The notes: a model not told the origin generated them from the sequence alone. 64,000 nt of DNA from Gynuella sp050296195 (GCF_050296195.1 NZ_JBNKRB010000006.1), one strand, 5' to 3'; positions 34,418 through 41,834 are shown, counted from the stretch's first letter. Numbers and translations: made by a program.

Positions 34418-34789
34418 ATGAAGTCCTTTACTACTTCAATCATGATGTTAACACTATCATCTCTTCTATCTTCACCCGCGACTGCATTTCAACTTAAAGC
34501 CCATGACGTAGAGATCAGTCGTAAGTCAACGACTGAAATCCCAGTATCAAATACCCTAAATTCGCCAATAATAGTGAAAATCACCCCACCAGATGGGGTA
34601 CAAGTATTTCCCCGACGCTTCCAACTGCTGCCAGGAGAGCGGCAAGTAGTAAAAGCACGAGAGAGAGATGGGAAAGTCTTATCTCAAAATGCAAAGATGG
34701 CATTTTCCTATGCCGTACAAAGCGAAGAAAAACAAGGCGTTCACTCAAGAATCACGCTGACACTCCCGGTTAGGGAGGTGTCCCGATGA
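34418..34789 (+). CDS. Small periplasmic chaperone-like protein
   Basis: The 123-aa product starts at ATG 34418 after GAGGTCCTT and has a signal peptide (to about residue 22). The mature part resembles only the N-terminal immunoglobulin-like domain of fimbrial chaperones, including FPRRFQLLPGERQVVK, the usual strand pattern. Normal chaperones are about twice as long, so this is a reduced one-domain form. It overlaps the usher-like gene in ATGA. Confidence 0.7.
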   Translation: MKSFTTSIMMLTLSSLLSSPATAFQLKAHDVEISRKSTTEIPVSNTLNSPIIVKITPPDGVQVFPRRFQLLPGERQVVKARERDGKVLSQNAKMAFSYAVQSEEKQGVHSRITLTLPVREVSR

Positions 34790-36897
34790 AGAAAAAACTT
34801 TCACATGTGAAAGTTTTTGTGCCCACGGTCTTGTTAGCCGCAGCTTTCACACTCACAGCTTCACCAACACGTGCGGATGACTACTTGATGAAGTTTGTCG
34901 TGAACGGACAAAACAAGGGGGAGTACCTTGTTTCTCGTGAAGTAGATAGCGCCATTGCTGAGCCAGGGCTATGGCATGCTGCTGGTGTAAACACAAAAGA
35001 GCAACTTCCCTTGGAAAGGCTAAACAACCTTGGTCATGCCAAAATTGTTTGGTCAGAACAAACCATCTACTTTTACCCACGCAAAAACGCAGCCAAAGCC
35101 AGAAAGGTCAAACCAGAGGTTACAATTGAGCCAAATGTATCCAATCTGGATGTAAAATCCTTTGACTACTTTCTCACCTATCAAAGCAAAGGTGATATTT
35201 CGGGTAGCATCACGGGAACAGGCCGCGTCGCAGATCTCGATGTTGATGTTAGAGCAGGGTTAGGAGGGCAAGAATCATATTTCTCCAGCCAGTGGCACGA
35301 CGAGGAGAACAGCAACGTCAAAGACATTGAAGTAGGTCGTGTTCAGCGCTACGGGCTGGATGGTTTCTCACTTACGAATGAAAGTAGCCTTGCCACTGGA
35401 TCATTTTCTAATGACCAAATTGAGCTTTATTGGCCTGTTGGAACACGGGTAGATGTTTACCGTGACGGAACCTATTTACAATCTTTGGTTCTGGATAGTG
35501 AGCCGTTCTCTTACAAAATCGAACTGGATTACAGCAATAATCAATATAAATTTGACGCTGTATTGCCCGATGGCACAACGGACACCAAAACAGTAGAAAG
35601 AGCCATTTCGGGACGACTTGCACCCGTAGGAGGGCTCAACTATCAAGTGGCTCTAGGCAAGTCTCCAACCACGGATGAAAGCAAGTTAATTGGACGCTTG
35701 AGCTACGGAGTGTCAAATGAATTGTCACTTTTCGCTGGGCAGGATGAGCAGGAAAGACAGTATTTTTCCGCTTTATATTCAAGAGATGACTTTTCATTTG
35801 AGCCTGCTTGGTATGGCAGTAGTGGATACGCTCTGAACGGCTCTTGGCAGGATGACAATCTTGCGATCTTTGGACAATTAAGTGATTTAGACAACTATCA
35901 ATTACGCTCTGTTAGTGTTTCATCACGCTCTCTTTTTCAACCAACTATTCAGTACTCTTCCCGCACGCACGACGGCTATGAAACTCAGGAAACGACGCTA
36001 CGCACGTATTACAGTACGCGCATTGAGGCACTGAATACATTAATTTCTTTATCTCCATACTATTCCAATCGTTTAACCGGTGGCGTCAGATCCAATATGT
36101 TGGGAGGGCGAATGCTTGCTAACATGCCGGAAGGTTGGCAGGTTTTGGCGTCATATGAGCATGAAAGTAAAGAGCTTGATGGTATTAAAAATATAGAACG
36201 TTTCAATGGAGAGGTGTCAAAACGATTTAACCTAGGACGGCTAACTTATCGCTACACGGCTAACAATTTTGGTCATGGGTGGGAAGGCCAGCAACAAAGC
36301 TTGCGTGCAGATCTTTGGAACTGGAAATTTGCAACCGTGTCAGCTTCGTTCAATCATTCGTCTGGTGGGGGTAATAACATTACTTTATCAGTCAGTGGTA
36401 GCTTTGGTCGCTCGGGATTCTCAAGAACTCCTCAGAGAAATCAAGCTCAGTTGGAGCTATCAACCTGTGAAGATTTAAACCTTAACGGCATTTGTGAACC
36501 ATCTGAGCCAGAAGTTGAAGGCATTAAAGCAACAGTCGCTGGGCGGGAAGTAATAACACCAGCCATCATTGGTTCACTCACACCCTATCAAAGTTACACC
36601 ATTCAGGTAGGTAGCGGCTTCAACTTGTCCCCCCGTTACAAAGCTGTTGAATCAACAAGATTGATTAGAGGCGGAGTAAATAGGTTGCGTTTACCGTTAA
36701 CTGAAATTAGAGAAGTTGAAGGCCAGCTTGAGCGAGATGGAATTAGAGTTGCTCTTGTTGACACAGAAACGGGGAATGTTCTGGCAGAACAAACCACGGA
36801 ATTTGGGGGATGGTATCTGTTTTATGCTCCATCTGGGCGCAAGGTCAAGGTTGTGGAAGAACCTGAGTTAAAACCGGCTAAAAACTTTCACATGTGA
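34786..36897 (+). CDS. Outer-membrane usher-like protein
   Basis: The 703-aa protein has a signal peptide ending TRADD and then a beta-rich body with usher features: GRVQRYGLDGFSL, WPVGTRVDVYRDG, and many alternating aromatic strands. A C-terminal domain has a CEDLNLNGICEPSEP segment. It should form a secretion pore for the pilin-like protein. Palindrome 4 encodes the signal-peptide start and palindrome 5 encodes the last residues and the stop codon. Ushers are usually 800 residues or more, so the ends may have been reshaped by the palindromes. Confidence 0.7.
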   Translation: MKKKLSHVKVFVPTVLLAAAFTLTASPTRADDYLMKFVVNGQNKGEYLVSREVDSAIAEPGLWHAAGVNTKEQLPLERLNNLGHAKIVWSEQTIYFYPRKNAAKARKVKPEVTIEPNVSNLDVKSFDYFLTYQSKGDISGSITGTGRVADLDVDVRAGLGGQESYFSSQWHDEENSNVKDIEVGRVQRYGLDGFSLTNESSLATGSFSNDQIELYWPVGTRVDVYRDGTYLQSLVLDSEPFSYKIELDYSNNQYKFDAVLPDGTTDTKTVERAISGRLAPVGGLNYQVALGKSPTTDESKLIGRLSYGVSNELSLFAGQDEQERQYFSALYSRDDFSFEPAWYGSSGYALNGSWQDDNLAIFGQLSDLDNYQLRSVSVSSRSLFQPTIQYSSRTHDGYETQETTLRTYYSTRIEALNTLISLSPYYSNRLTGGVRSNMLGGRMLANMPEGWQVLASYEHESKELDGIKNIERFNGEVSKRFNLGRLTYRYTANNFGHGWEGQQQSLRADLWNWKFATVSASFNHSSGGGNNITLSVSGSFGRSGFSRTPQRNQAQLELSTCEDLNLNGICEPSEPEVEGIKATVAGREVITPAIIGSLTPYQSYTIQVGSGFNLSPRYKAVESTRLIRGGVNRLRLPLTEIREVEGQLERDGIRVALVDTETGNVLAEQTTEFGGWYLFYAPSGRKVKVVEEPELKPAKNFHM
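34793..34818. repeat. Palindrome 4 (26 bp) inside the usher start
   Basis: A perfect 26-bp palindrome centred at 34805.5. It begins seven bases after the first base of the usher start codon and encodes KLSHVKVF in the signal peptide. Confidence 0.88.
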
Positions 36898-36904
36898 AAG
36901 TTTT
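36881..36904. repeat. Palindrome 5 (24 bp) at the usher stop
   Basis: A perfect 24-bp palindrome centred at 36892.5. It supplies the last codons (NFHM) and the TGA stop of the usher-like gene. Confidence 0.88.
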
Positions 36905-36925
36905 CTAGTACCAAAAGTGACCGAT

Positions 36926-36980
36926 TTGTCCAAAATGGGCACTTTGGCGTGCCAACTATGACTAGGTTTTGAGTAAAAAT
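36926..36980 (+). promoter_or_regulatory. Regulatory box 6 and -10 of the 37012 gene
   Basis: The box (36926-36953) reads TTGTCCAAAATGGGCA then CTTTGGCGTGCC. AAAAAT follows after 21 bp (36975-36980). The ATG lies 58 bp past the box. Confidence 0.82.
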
Positions 36981-37011
36981 AGCTCTGTGTTCAGCAACTT
37001 GGAGATTGGTC

Positions 37012-37422
37012 ATGGCATATCATTTACATCTTAATTTTGAAAACAAAGAGTATTTTTTATCAGATGGCGCGTGGTCAACCAAAGAAACGATTCAGGGCCT
37101 TCTTCTGCCAATAGGTGCGTATCAACACGCCGATGAAAAAAGTGCGTGGAATGCCGTCGATGAACTTAAATCTTTGGTAGATGAGATTCTTGATAAGGTT
37201 GAGATTGAGCGGAACGACTGGATGACTCAAAAACCAACGATCATCTACAAGGAAGATGTTAAGTTATTGATAAGCAGGCTTAAAGAGGAATTTTATGTTA
37301 ACTCATTCCACTCTTACTTAAACAATGGAAAATTTAGTGAACAACATAAGGAAAGGGCTAGTGAAGAGTTTTACGGGAATTTACCTCATCTCGAAGATGA
37401 AGGTTGGTTCAACTTCAGTTGA
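37012..37422 (+). CDS. Hypothetical protein, 136 aa, under box 6
   Basis: I take the start at ATG 37012, seven bases after GGAG; a TTG two codons upstream is less likely. The protein is soluble, acidic and aromatic, with no recognised domain. It stands alone between palindromes 5 and 6, like a one-gene cassette with its own box promoter. Confidence 0.65.
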   Translation: MAYHLHLNFENKEYFLSDGAWSTKETIQGLLLPIGAYQHADEKSAWNAVDELKSLVDEILDKVEIERNDWMTQKPTIIYKEDVKLLISRLKEEFYVNSFHSYLNNGKFSEQHKERASEEFYGNLPHLEDEGWFNFS

Positions 37423-37436
37423 ATCATGCTAAGGCA

Positions 37437-37464
37437 GAAAAACTTTCACATGTGAAAGTTTTTC
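37437..37464. repeat. Palindrome 6 (28 bp)
   Basis: A perfect 28-bp palindrome centred at 37450.5, just after the 136-aa gene and just before the end of the small minus-strand gene. The flanking A and T runs would also let it act as a bidirectional terminator. Confidence 0.88.
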
Positions 37465-37479
37465 GTGCCAACTCCATCG

Positions 37480-37620
37480 TCAGCCGTCTGATTTATCGCC
37501 AGCGGCTGACGGATCATCCTTTTCATCAATATCTTTTACAATTTCCTTTGCTTTTTCATTAGCTTGCTGAACAACATCTGGTTTCTCCTGCTCTAGAATC
37601 TGCTCTAACGTTCTTGCCAT
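37480..37620 (-). CDS. Small protein resembling the N-terminus of an XRE antitoxin
   Basis: This 46-aa frame has a strong ribosome site (AAAGGAGGTC). It begins MARTLEQILEQEKPDVVQQA, very like the start of HigA-type XRE antitoxins of about 90-100 residues, but then passes into an acidic tail and stops before any helix-turn-helix. It may be a decayed antitoxin or a stand-alone small protein. No toxin gene is beside it. Confidence 0.55.
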   Translation of the reverse strand: MARTLEQILEQEKPDVVQQANEKAKEIVKDIDEKDDPSAAGDKSDG

Positions 37621-37685
37621 AATGACCTCCTTTTAAGACCAAGCTATTATAAACGATAGATGTTAGATAACGAGAGGGATGACGG

Positions 37686-37784
37686 ATGACGCCGTTGATG
37701 TGGGGAATCCTGGGATTATTTGCCTTCTTTACAGTAGTCACTATAGGTAGTCTGTACCTTTACAGTAAGCGGGATAAGCACTGA
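37686..37784 (+). CDS. Single-pass membrane microprotein, 32 aa
   Basis: The short frame has GAGAGGG before the ATG and encodes one hydrophobic segment (about residues 5-26) followed by YSKRDKH. Positive residues at the C-terminus suggest a short cytoplasmic tail. The family is not recognised; it could be a chance frame. Confidence 0.4.
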   Translation: MTPLMWGILGLFAFFTVVTIGSLYLYSKRDKH

Positions 37785-37801
37785 GCCAAATAACGCTCAA
37801 A

Positions 37802-37856
37802 TTGTCCAAAAAAGGCAATTCCAGAGGTCAGCCTCGAAAGGTGATCAAGAGAAAAT
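37802..37856 (+). promoter_or_regulatory. Regulatory box 7 and -10 of the excisionase operon
   Basis: The left half TTGTCCAAAAAAGGCA matches the other boxes; the right half (ATTCCAGAGGTC) is weak. Even so, GAAAAT follows after exactly 21 bp (37851-37856) and the start codon lies 60 bp past the box, the same geometry as the strong copies. Confidence 0.6.
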
Positions 37857-37889
37857 AACAACAACTCCTGACCACCCAAGAGAAAGATT

Positions 37890-38138
37890 ATGACCGAGAA
37901 TCAACTGGTATCCATGCTGGAAAAAATCCAATCACTGGCCATTCCTGCGAAAGAAATCATGACCATTAATGACTGTGCCATCTACACAGGCCTGTCCACC
38001 TCGTACCTTTACAAGTTGACATCCAAGAAAGAGATCCCGTTTTTCAAGCCGATGGGCAAAAGGGTCTACTTCAAGCGCACAGAAATAGACCAGTGGTTGC
38101 TGCGTAACAAGCAAGGGGGTATCTATGAAGCAAGCTAA
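37890..38138 (+). CDS. Excisionase-like DNA-binding protein
   Basis: The 82-aa protein has a MerR/Xis-type winged helix: MTINDCAIYTGLSTSYLYKLTSKK followed by the wing PFFKPMGKRVYF and a final DQWLL helix. Such proteins bend attachment-site DNA and steer the integrase toward excision. It is the first gene of the box-7 unit and overlaps the AlpA-like gene by 14 bases. Confidence 0.82.
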   Translation: MTENQLVSMLEKIQSLAIPAKEIMTINDCAIYTGLSTSYLYKLTSKKEIPFFKPMGKRVYFKRTEIDQWLLRNKQGGIYEAS

Positions 38139-38358
38139 TAGATACGCTCCCCCGCAAGCAGACGAGCGTGGAGCACTTCTCTGCGCCTACCGTGAGTCCG
38201 AACGTTTTATAAAAGAGATCGAACGAGAGCGCATAACATCGATCAGCAGAACAACCTGGTGGAGACTAGAAAAAGCTGGTCAAGTCCCCAAAAGGAAAAG
38301 AGTTGGTGGCAGCACAGTCTGGTTGCTGTCAGACATTCTAGCTTGGATGCAAAAGTAG
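38125..38358 (+). CDS. AlpA-like regulator
   Basis: The 77-aa protein has the AlpA pattern ISRTTWWRLEKAGQVPKRKRVGG followed by WLLSDILAWM. AlpA proteins stimulate excision of P4-type islands or act on the integrase promoter. Two such proteins in a row suggest a two-part directionality control. Confidence 0.8.
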   Translation: MKQANRYAPPQADERGALLCAYRESERFIKEIERERITSISRTTWWRLEKAGQVPKRKRVGGSTVWLLSDILAWMQK

Positions 38359-38410
38359 TTACTGTTATATATAACGCATAGCTTTCATCATGTAACAATC
38401 CGGATGACAT

Positions 38411-39160
38411 ATGGTTCATAGTTTAAGAACAAATCTCCAAGAACTAAATGAGAAAAACCCGGCCCCATTTACCAATGATGTCATCCTTAACTACTCAGAT
38501 TATTTAAGAAGTAAGGAGATCACACTGTTCCCTAACTACCAAAAGATTATTGAGGATGTACCCTTAGGAAAAATCATCGGTATTGACCAAATGTATGGAG
38601 ATATGAAATGGGGAGATTGTCTTGATGGCCGCTACTTAAAAAGGATCAATCGAAATCTTCAAGAACTTGAAAGAAATCCTGATTACTATCTTTCCGATAT
38701 TGAAAAATCAGGCCTGTCTCTAAAAAAAATCGGGGATGAGTACTTCATTAATGCTGGAAAGCATCGGGTAGTGATAGCTCGATTTCTTGAACATTTTAAT
38801 CCTCATGCTTTCCAAAACCTTTCTCCCCTTCGTAATGTAGAAATATATGAGTATTTCTTGGATTACGAATTCATGGGCATACAATCGTCAGTTAAAGAGA
38901 TAGAAAAAGATTTTCCGGAGCTGCACTTTAGCCTGACGTATACCGATAAGGCCGATGAAGTCTGCTTGACGATAGTTAGAACTGACTCTTATAACGGCTC
39001 GGAGAGGTATACACGCTCAGAGGTTCCCTGCTGTCTGGAAAAGCTCAAAAACCCTAGCATTGTGCAGAAATTTAGAACCGAAAAAACTCACAATCTGCTA
39101 AGTTTTAAACAATGTTTGGCTGTTCTTAAGAATAATTTTGTCTCATGGTATAATTCGTAG
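38411..39160 (+). CDS. ParB/sulfiredoxin-fold-like protein
   Basis: The 249-aa protein contains VPLGKIIGID, then LQELERNPDYY, and YFINAGKHRVVIARFL (near residue 115), the spacing seen in ParB-like nuclease/CTPase folds where GxHR is central. The C-terminal half is unrecognised. It is cargo near attR, with no box of its own. Confidence 0.5.
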   Translation: MVHSLRTNLQELNEKNPAPFTNDVILNYSDYLRSKEITLFPNYQKIIEDVPLGKIIGIDQMYGDMKWGDCLDGRYLKRINRNLQELERNPDYYLSDIEKSGLSLKKIGDEYFINAGKHRVVIARFLEHFNPHAFQNLSPLRNVEIYEYFLDYEFMGIQSSVKEIEKDFPELHFSLTYTDKADEVCLTIVRTDSYNGSERYTRSEVPCCLEKLKNPSIVQKFRTEKTHNLLSFKQCLAVLKNNFVSWYNS

Positions 39161-39305
39161 TAACTAATATAAGGCAGCTCTAGGGTGCGAGTAAAAAATC
39201 ATGTTTCAGCCAAGTGGTGAGTAAACTGGTAAGTGGAAGCATATTGCTCAACCGAAAAAACAGCATAAAACATTGATTTTTATATGAATACAAATATCAC
39301 TCCAC

Positions 39306-39328
39306 GAGCAGATTCAGAATATCGAATA
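39306..39328 (+). other. attR: right attachment repeat
   Basis: Twenty-two of 23 bases match attL at the end of yicC (GAGCAGATTCAGAATAT then C instead of T, then GAATA). It closes the 31.8-kb element. Confidence 0.85.
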
Positions 39329-39370
39329 GGTTCTTAGGTAGAAAGTTACCTGGCCAAGAATGTCTAAGCA

Positions 39371-39416
39371 GCCCTGTCTTTCCTGGTGAATAGCCTTGTA
39401 AATACAGGGCTTTTTT
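39371..39416 (+). terminator. Terminator beyond attR
   Basis: GCCCTGT (39371-39377) pairs with ACAGGGC (39404-39410) and is followed by six T. It corresponds to the yicC terminator at 7540, with a longer loop, as expected if another island once supplied the yicC end here. Confidence 0.65.
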
Positions 39417-39470
39417 ATTTTTCCGTCCAAATCGGTTTTGCAGATGTCCGTTACCAGTTGCTGTTTAAGT

Positions 39471-39666
39471 GGTGGGCAAAATGGTGGGCAAACCCTGTTT
39501 TTTTGACTCAATAAGCAAAAAGCCAAGGTATCTGGTGAGCAGATTTTTGCATCTATCTCACCACCGCCTTATGCCATCTCCACTTATCGTGCTACTTGCT
39601 GATTGTTCAATCACTCAACTATCGAACTATTCGATAAACAAACCGTGGTGGGCAATGGTGAGCAAA
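39471..39666 (+). repeat. GGTGGGCAA/GGTGAGCAA direct repeats of the second island
   Basis: Copies begin at 39471, 39483, 39534, 39647 and 39657. They occupy the same place relative to the second integrase as the GGTGAGT copies do to the first, and they differ in sequence. This suggests two related but distinct recombinase arm-site sets. Confidence 0.5.
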
Positions 39667-39702
39667 TTTTTACGATTTCTTAGGAATATAGAGTAACAAA
39701 CG

Positions 39703-41059
39703 ATGGCAAAACTAACCGCAACTCAGGTGCAGTCTCATGCTCGCACCGCTACAGCAAACAAAAAATACAGTGATGGGTAATGGCCTATATTTTTGCGTAA
39801 TAAAATCTGGCATGCCGTATTGGATGCTAAGATATACCAGCCTAAACGGACGACGAGAAGCCACGCTCGGTCAATATCCAAGCATGACCTTAGCAGAGGC
39901 TCGACTTGAATCGTCTAAAATGCAGCTGCAACTTCAGCAAGGTGAAGACCCATTAGCAATTCGCGTTATTGAAACCATCCCTGAAATCCAAAATGTCAGT
40001 CAGCTGTTTCAAGACTGGTATGCCAAAGACTTAAGTCGCCGATTAAAGCACCCCAATATACCCAAACGTGTTTTTACCAAAGAGATTGCACCAGTGATTG
40101 GTCAACTCCCTATCCAAGCAGTGCGGCCAACACATGTACGTGAAGTATTAGAGCACATTCGAGAAAGTAACCGCCCTACCATTGCCAACGACACATTAAT
40201 GTACATGAAGCAGTTGTTTCGACATGCGATAAAGCTCGACTTAACGCTGAACAACCCAGCCGCAGCCTTTAGCGTGGACGATGCCGGTGGCGTGGAGTCC
40301 AGTAAAGACAGGATGCTCAGCAAAGAGGAAATTCACTACGCCTTCAGCGTGTTTCATACCCATATCAATAGCTTTGGCCGCGACAACTACCTCGCTTGCT
40401 GCCTGTTTTTGGTGTTGGGCGTACGCAAAAGCGAACTGTGCGAAGCCATGTGGCGTGAAATGGATTTAACCACGGGCATATGGGATCTGCCCAAAGAACG
40501 CAGTAAAACTGGCGTGCCAATCAGCATTCCCTTACCGCGCCAAGCCATTACCTGGTTTAACGAGCTGCAAATCCGCGCTTGTGGCTCGCCTTATGTTTTC
40601 CCAGCCAGACGAGCAAGCCATCGTCCGCATATGGGGCCAGATACGCTGAACCTTGCCATTTCTAAACTCTTTGGTCGAGAACCGGGTCGCAAAAAACAGC
40701 CACCCAATAAAATGGGCAAACTTGAACACTTCACCGTACACGATTTGCGCCGCACCTTTCGCAGCCTTGCCGCCCCTTTGGGCATCGCAGGCAACGTGGC
40801 CGAACGCTGTCTTAACCACAAAATCGTCTGGAATGTTTTTGGACGTCGGCAGGACGGGCTGAAAGCCGAGTCTCAGGGATGAGACGAGCATAAGCTAAAA
40901 GGCGTTGAGGGCATTTACGACCGACACGATTACTTTGAAGAGCGCCGTATTGCCCATCAAACCGTGGCTGATGTGGTCGAACCGCTGGTGAACTTTGAAC
41001 CCCCTTCACAACACCACACAGGAGGGCGCTATAGCCAAACTACTGGGAGTTGCAGCTAG
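39703..41059 (+). pseudogene. Broken P4-type integrase of a second island
   Basis: The start (MAKLTATQVQ) is at 39703. An extra G near 39776 shifts the frame after KKYSDG, so the rest begins only at GLYFCV. The body aligns with the intact integrase throughout. After the catalytic NHK, 72 bp (40823-40894) with an in-frame TGA are inserted; beyond them GVEGIYDRHDYFEER, including the nucleophilic Tyr region, continues to a stop at 41057-41059. The two lesions make it inactive. Confidence 0.88.
40823..40894 (+). repeat. 72-bp hairpin-bearing insertion in the integrase pseudogene
   Basis: The length is inferred by aligning the coding sequence on each side with the intact integrase. It contains the stem GTCTCA-GGGA-TGAGAC and the segment GGCAGGACGGGCTG. 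This layout recalls short interspersed palindromic repeats of marine gammaproteobacteria. There is no second copy in the window. Confidence 0.6.
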
Positions 41060-41200
41060 GCGGCAAGTGAAGAGCATAGACATACTATGTGATTGGGGTG
41101 AACAAACGCAGCCAACACCGCTGCTGCTTCAAGTAGGAAGGATATAACATGCAATTTATGATACGACTGGCCCCCATTACCTTTCCAATAGCCATGCTGG
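41060..41200. other. Possible interspersed intergenic repeat between island remnant and prophage
   Basis: The segment from GGCGGCAAGTGAAG to CTTCAAGTAGGAAGGATATA contains a CATAG-ACATA-CTATG stem and a GGGTGAACAAACGCAGCCAA core that I have a general memory of seeing between genes in other gammaproteobacteria. No coding sequence is supported. Identity is uncertain without a search. Confidence 0.35.
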
Positions 41201-41240
41201 CTGATCACCACTGAAATAAACCAATACCAATCTATGCAAT

Positions 41241-41280
41241 AAATGGGATTTAGTGGGAACGAACGGGAAAAAATGGGAAG
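41241..41280. repeat. Four helically phased decamer repeats at the prophage left end
   Basis: Four successive 10-bp units contain TGGGA, TGGGA, CGGGA and TGGGA at the same offset (41244, 41254, 41264, 41274). They lie about 24 bp outside the last head gene, where a transposable phage end is expected. Transposase or host-factor end sites are the likely meaning. Confidence 0.6.
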
Positions 41281-41303
41281 CGTTTTTGCAAAAGAGTTGC
41301 ACA

Positions 41304-41834
41304 CTATGAAAATAAAAAGTGTTGCCTAATGATGTCTAAAATATCCCCTTGATCCTCATCTGATAACCCTAAAAATTCACGTGATGGAATATCACCCCAT
41401 GGTACTCCATTCCCATACTGTCCTTTCTTAGCACCGTTGTGGAAGGTCGATGAGTAGATCATCGGAGAGCCAACCTCCAGACCATCTTTGGTGACGTTTG
41501 AAAAAATCTGCTCTTGTAACTTCCGTGTCTCACCCGTACCTGGTTTTTTACCAGTAATACGATCAATGCCTGCTTTGGTAATTTTTCCTGTCTTCTTTGA
41601 ATACGAGCTGCTTTTGAAGCGATTGGCATAGTTGATCAGTGTCGATGCTTTATTGGCCTCCCATGGTGTTCCATCGGGTGCAGTGGTGGTCTGGAATCGT
41701 TGTTTTGTGCTGTCTATTAGAACATCACCCATGGCTTTGAGCGCTGGTTTAACATTGCCTATGGCATCCGTGAGTGCTTGAAGTGCTGAAGTAACTTCCT
41801 GGTCATGAATACTGACTTTAATGCTCACAATCAA
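41304..41834 (-). CDS. Phage virion morphogenesis protein (Mu gpG-like)
   Basis: The 176-aa protein begins MIVSIKVSIHD, contains RFQTTTAPDGTPW (the family's conserved APDG segment, near residue 50), and a central KLQEQI to SPMIYSSTFHNGAKKGQYG segment. This pattern is typical of the tail-completion/virion morphogenesis family. It overlaps the portal-F gene by four bases and is last in the leftward head operon, next to the prophage end. Confidence 0.85.
   Translation of the reverse strand: MIVSIKVSIHDQEVTSALQALTDAIGNVKPALKAMGDVLIDSTKQRFQTTTAPDGTPWEANKASTLINYANRFKSSSYSKKTGKITKAGIDRITGKKPGTGETRKLQEQIFSNVTKDGLEVGSPMIYSSTFHNGAKKGQYGNGVPWGDIPSREFLGLSDEDQGDILDIIRQHFLFS

Larger units (their letters stand above)
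7477..39328. mobile_element. Integrative mobilizable element of about 31.8 kb in yicC
   Basis: It is bounded by the 23-bp direct repeats attL and attR. It carries integrase, excisionase, relaxase, coupling protein, replication genes and cargo (toxin-antitoxin, type III restriction-modification, AAA ATPase, pilus cluster). No VirB/Tra channel genes are visible, so it is probably mobilizable by a helper rather than self-transmissible. Element-specific repeats (seven regulatory boxes, six palindromes, two phased arrays) all lie inside these limits. Confidence 0.85.
39161..39702. other. Gene-free junction between the element and the second island
   Basis: This stretch holds the right-arm GGTGAGT-type repeats (39216, 39228), attR, a terminator, and a new set of GGTGGGCAA-type repeats belonging to the second integrase. 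No gene is supported. Confidence 0.6.
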
